Of a DNA stretch of 24,747 bases, positions 23,173 to 24,747 are shown piece after piece. Position numbers and translations under genes: made by a program. The stretch covers positions 1-24,747 of the forward strand of contig CBFFYP010000067.1 of assembly GCA_965646165.1 (NCBI GenBank), read 5' to 3'. The notes beneath the pieces were generated by a model. It saw nothing but the letters and a program-made list of their open reading frames with translations, did not search any database and was not told the origin of the DNA. Each line of letters opens with the position of its first letter. Positions within the stretch are counted from its first letter, which is position 1. The stretch is from MGBC114844 sp910585855. Lineage in GTDB: Bacteria > Bacillota > Clostridia > Lachnospirales > Lachnospiraceae.

Positions 23173-24036
23173 TTATTTATTTTCTATTTCCTTTTCCGTC
23201 AATGCAAGAGCTTCTGCAATCCCTTCTGCATCTGCCTTTGCAAGCAGATCCAAAGCCTCTTTTGTTGCAAGATAGGTGCGATAGTCTTCTTCATTGCTTA
23301 AATAAGCATGTTCTATAATAATAGATGGAATCCCTGCTTCCACTCCATACCGCACTAAAGCATAATAATCCAAAGTACTGCCGTCTGGATAATAATAAGT
23401 TCTTCTTGCTCCGCCTTCTATACTATACGGACGACGTACCAGACCACAATTACTGTCTGCTCCAAGTTCATTTCCTAATAAAAGTCCTAAATCTTGAAGT
23501 TTTCCTACAATAGATAAACCTAACTGACTGGATGTTTCATAAATATCTGGTACTTGTGTTTCCTTCGGCTGATAGTGACTATTTGTTACTAAAACCATGC
23601 ATCCTTTTGGACTTAACTCTGGATTTGCTGCTGCATTATTATGTATGGATATAAAATAATCCACATTTTGATCAACCGCAATCTGCATCCGTTCTTTTAA
23701 CCCTAATGTGGTATCTTCTCTTCTTGTTAGTATTACTTCCAAATTTTCATATTTCTTCAGTTCCTGCTCTAACTGAAGCGCAATCTGCAAATTTAAATCC
23801 TTTTCGTAAATTATAGTTTCATCATAGGTATAAGTTGCTCCGTCTGTTTCTCCACCATGTCCTGCATCAATACAGATAATTGTTTTCTTATCGGCAGAAC
23901 CAGACGCTGCTGACTGTGCTTTTACCGGTGTAAATACAGATATAGCAATTATCATACAAGAAACAGCAGCAGGCATAAATCTTTTCCAAATTGCTTTTTT
24001 CTGTATTTTTTCCCTCTCTCTCCTGTCTTTTCTCAT
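23173..24036 (-). CDS. N-acetylmuramoyl-L-alanine amidase (Amidase_3), secreted
   Basis: A 287-aa cell-wall hydrolase cutting the bond between muramic acid and the stem peptide. A basic N-terminus and hydrophobic stretch (about 20-36) form a signal peptide, with cleavage plausible after VKA (about residue 40). The catalytic domain follows, with zinc ligands H60 (DAGHGG), E78 (IIYEKDLN) and H132 (SIHNN), and catalytic E242 (IIIEHAYLSN). The family insertion between H132 and E242 is long, with tyrosine- and arginine-rich segments. No cell-wall-binding or SPOR domain is present. AAAGGA lies seven bases before the ATG. The promoter is at 24091-24119. It could serve vegetative growth, spore cortex or mother-cell lysis; the sequence does not decide. 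Confidence 0.93.
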   Translation of the reverse strand: MRKDRREREKIQKKAIWKRFMPAAVSCMIIAISVFTPVKAQSAASGSADKKTIICIDAGHGGETDGATYTYDETIIYEKDLNLQIALQLEQELKKYENLEVILTRREDTTLGLKERMQIAVDQNVDYFISIHNNAAANPELSPKGCMVLVTNSHYQPKETQVPDIYETSSQLGLSIVGKLQDLGLLLGNELGADSNCGLVRRPYSIEGGARRTYYYPDGSTLDYYALVRYGVEAGIPSIIIEHAYLSNEEDYRTYLATKEALDLLAKADAEGIAEALALTEKEIENK

Positions 24037-24090
24037 TTTCTTATCCTTTCTCTCAATTTAATATACAATTAATAATAAGAAACTAGATCT

Positions 24091-24119
24091 ATTATAATAA
24101 TATACGGAAATTTTTTCAA
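24091..24119 (-). promoter_or_regulatory. Sigma-A-type promoter of the amidase gene
   Basis: Minus strand: -35 TTGAAA (24114-24119), 17-nt spacer, perfect -10 TATAAT (24091-24096). The leader is about 50 nt and A/T-rich. Confidence 0.78.
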
Positions 24120-24234
24120 GTGTCAGATACAGATAGGATTTATTTTCCAAGTCTATTTTTTATGTTTACTGCTGCAATTGGGCTTTTGAAACTTAATATA
24201 TTATGATAAAAAATAAAAAAGGGGTTAAATGGGA

Positions 24235-24574
24235 GGACGCCAGATGCGAACCCCCTAGACAGCCTGCTGTTCCGGTTTCCAAAAAGCAAGAAGTTCTAAA
24301 ACTTCTGCATCCTAGTACATCCAACCGGACAGACCGGGGCGCAATTCGCCCGCATGGAAGCCAAAACGAAATGAACATCCCAAAGGATACAATCCACCGC
24401 AACAACACAGCTTCCCTTTCATGCGGGCTAAACACGCCCCTTTTTTTGCCTACCCTGCATAAAAGCAGGATAGGCAAAAAATCTTAGTTCTGAAAGCAGA
24501 AGTAAAGAACTTCTAACTTTTTTCCAAAGTCACTGCAATCTGCCTAGGGGGTTCGCATCTAGCTGTTTCTTGAC
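24235..24574 (+). repeat. P1 repeat copy D, full length, subfamily I (reference copy)
   Basis: The clearest copy, 340 bp. It runs: terminus GGACGCCAGA (24235-24244); left arm 24242-24262; AGAAGTTCT (24289-24297) and ACTTCTGC (24301-24308); CCAACCGGACAGACC; core GGGGCG (24336-24341), CAATTC, GCCCGCATG (24348-24356); a variable apical part; CATGCGGGC (24420-24428), TAAACA, CGCCCC (24435-24440); U-tract hairpin (24441-24481); GCAGAAGT (24496-24503) and AGAACTTCT (24506-24514); right arm 24540-24560; and CTGTTTCTTGAC. Every named strand has its complement in nested order. It lies 115 bp upstream of the amidase promoter. A frame of about 94 codons crosses it on each strand but looks accidental. 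Confidence 0.9.
24441..24481. terminator. U-tract hairpin inside P1 copy D
   Basis: Seven T, GCCTA-C-CCTGC, loop ATAAAA, GCAGG-A-TAGGC and six A. It is a candidate bidirectional terminator or a structural hairpin of the element. The inner CCTGC/GCAGG is shared by most copies; the outer five base pairs vary in compensated fashion. Confidence 0.5.
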
Positions 24575-24747
24575 TTCAGAAAAAATAAAAAAGAACATCC
24601 AAACGTTTCTACGCTTTCTGTTGGTTGGAGCATGACAAAAATAATATTTTGTTACTTTGTTTTATAACACCACTTTACAACTTTTTGAAAAATAAAATAA
24701 CGCACAAGGCACTTTCTCATGTATAATAAGTTTGCACACAAAACTAT
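24575..24747. other. AT-rich region with no recognised gene
   Basis: I see no gene here. It contains CTGTTGGTTGG (about 24618-24628), the reverse complement of CCAACCAACAG beside copy B2, which may be the remnant of a partner element. A TATAAT at about 24723 lacks a matching -35. Confidence 0.4.

Noticed and set aside
24203..24487. A 94-codon frame across P1 copy D (with segments like SNRTDRGAIRPH and GLNTPLFLPTL) that recurs in other P1 copies
   Set aside because: The recurring peptide reflects repeated DNA. In copy B2 the same frame hits a stop at the conserved GGCTAA, the codons fall on base-paired strands, and no ribosome site precedes the frame. Hence it is treated as non-coding, although databases may hold it as a hypothetical protein.
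1..24747. CRISPR array, tRNA or rRNA genes, transposase or phage genes
   Set aside because: No regularly spaced identical direct repeats, cloverleaf RNAs, rRNA segments or recombinase-type proteins were found. The palindromic families have no linked enzyme in this window.
24690..24747. Promoter reading out of the right edge (TATAAT near 24723)
   Set aside because: No acceptable -35 at 16-18 bp and no visible downstream gene.

Overview
The window looks like chromosome of a low-GC, Gram-positive, probably spore-forming anaerobe of the Clostridia, most likely a gut Lachnospiraceae. This rests on gene content (PcrA, a YerC/TrpR-like regulator, a DUF1836 protein, a SpoIID-type protein, an M56/BlaI pair, a cytosolic GH3 enzyme, a clostridial-style 6S RNA), strong AGGAGG ribosome sites and consensus sigma-A promoters. 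All assignments come from reading the sequence; no database search was run.

Layout. 1-291: truncated copy of a palindromic repeat. 292-5628 (minus): 23S rRNA uracil methyltransferase, acidic single-pass membrane protein, PcrA helicase, and an SPFH/zinc-ribbon protein directly upstream of pcrA. 5629-6691: gene-free, two repeat copies tail to tail. 6692-7303 (plus): DUF1836 protein. 7352-9540 (minus): TrpR-like regulator, PHP phosphoesterase, two-pass membrane protein. 9541-10307: a second tail-to-tail repeat pair. 10308-12761 (plus): methyltransferase, Hsp33 and type I dehydroquinate dehydratase as one operon. 12762-16072: a BlaI/M56 regulatory cassette flanked by two inverted copies of a second repeat family. 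16073-24036 (minus): SpoIID-like protein, 6S RNA, YvyF-like zinc protein, GH3 glycosidase, methyl-accepting chemotaxis protein and a cell-wall amidase. 24037-24747: amidase promoter and the best-preserved copy of the first repeat family.

The protein genes are mostly ordinary housekeeping, envelope and regulatory genes. The unusual content is between them. Family P1 has six copies (70-270, 5834-6180, 6221-6559, 9652-9784, 9860-10197, 24235-24574). A full copy is about 340 nt, starts with GGACGCCAGA, and folds as one long nested structure: an outer helix of 21-30 bp, a second helix, a conserved core with two stacked helices, and a U-tract hairpin. The helix sequences differ between copies, yet both strands change together. 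This is the reverse of an ordinary miniature transposon, whose termini are the constant part. Family P2 (12822-12962 and 15867-16014) follows the same rule with a different core. A third, single-copy structured palindrome lies at 23004-23140. These are the candidates for an undescribed structured RNA or hairpin-DNA element system.

Regulation is readable at several loci: consensus promoters with 17-nt spacers, a GTATAAC/GTTATAC operator array upstream of the BlaI-like gene, a perfect dyad over the chemotaxis-gene promoter, and a near-consensus promoter for 6S RNA.
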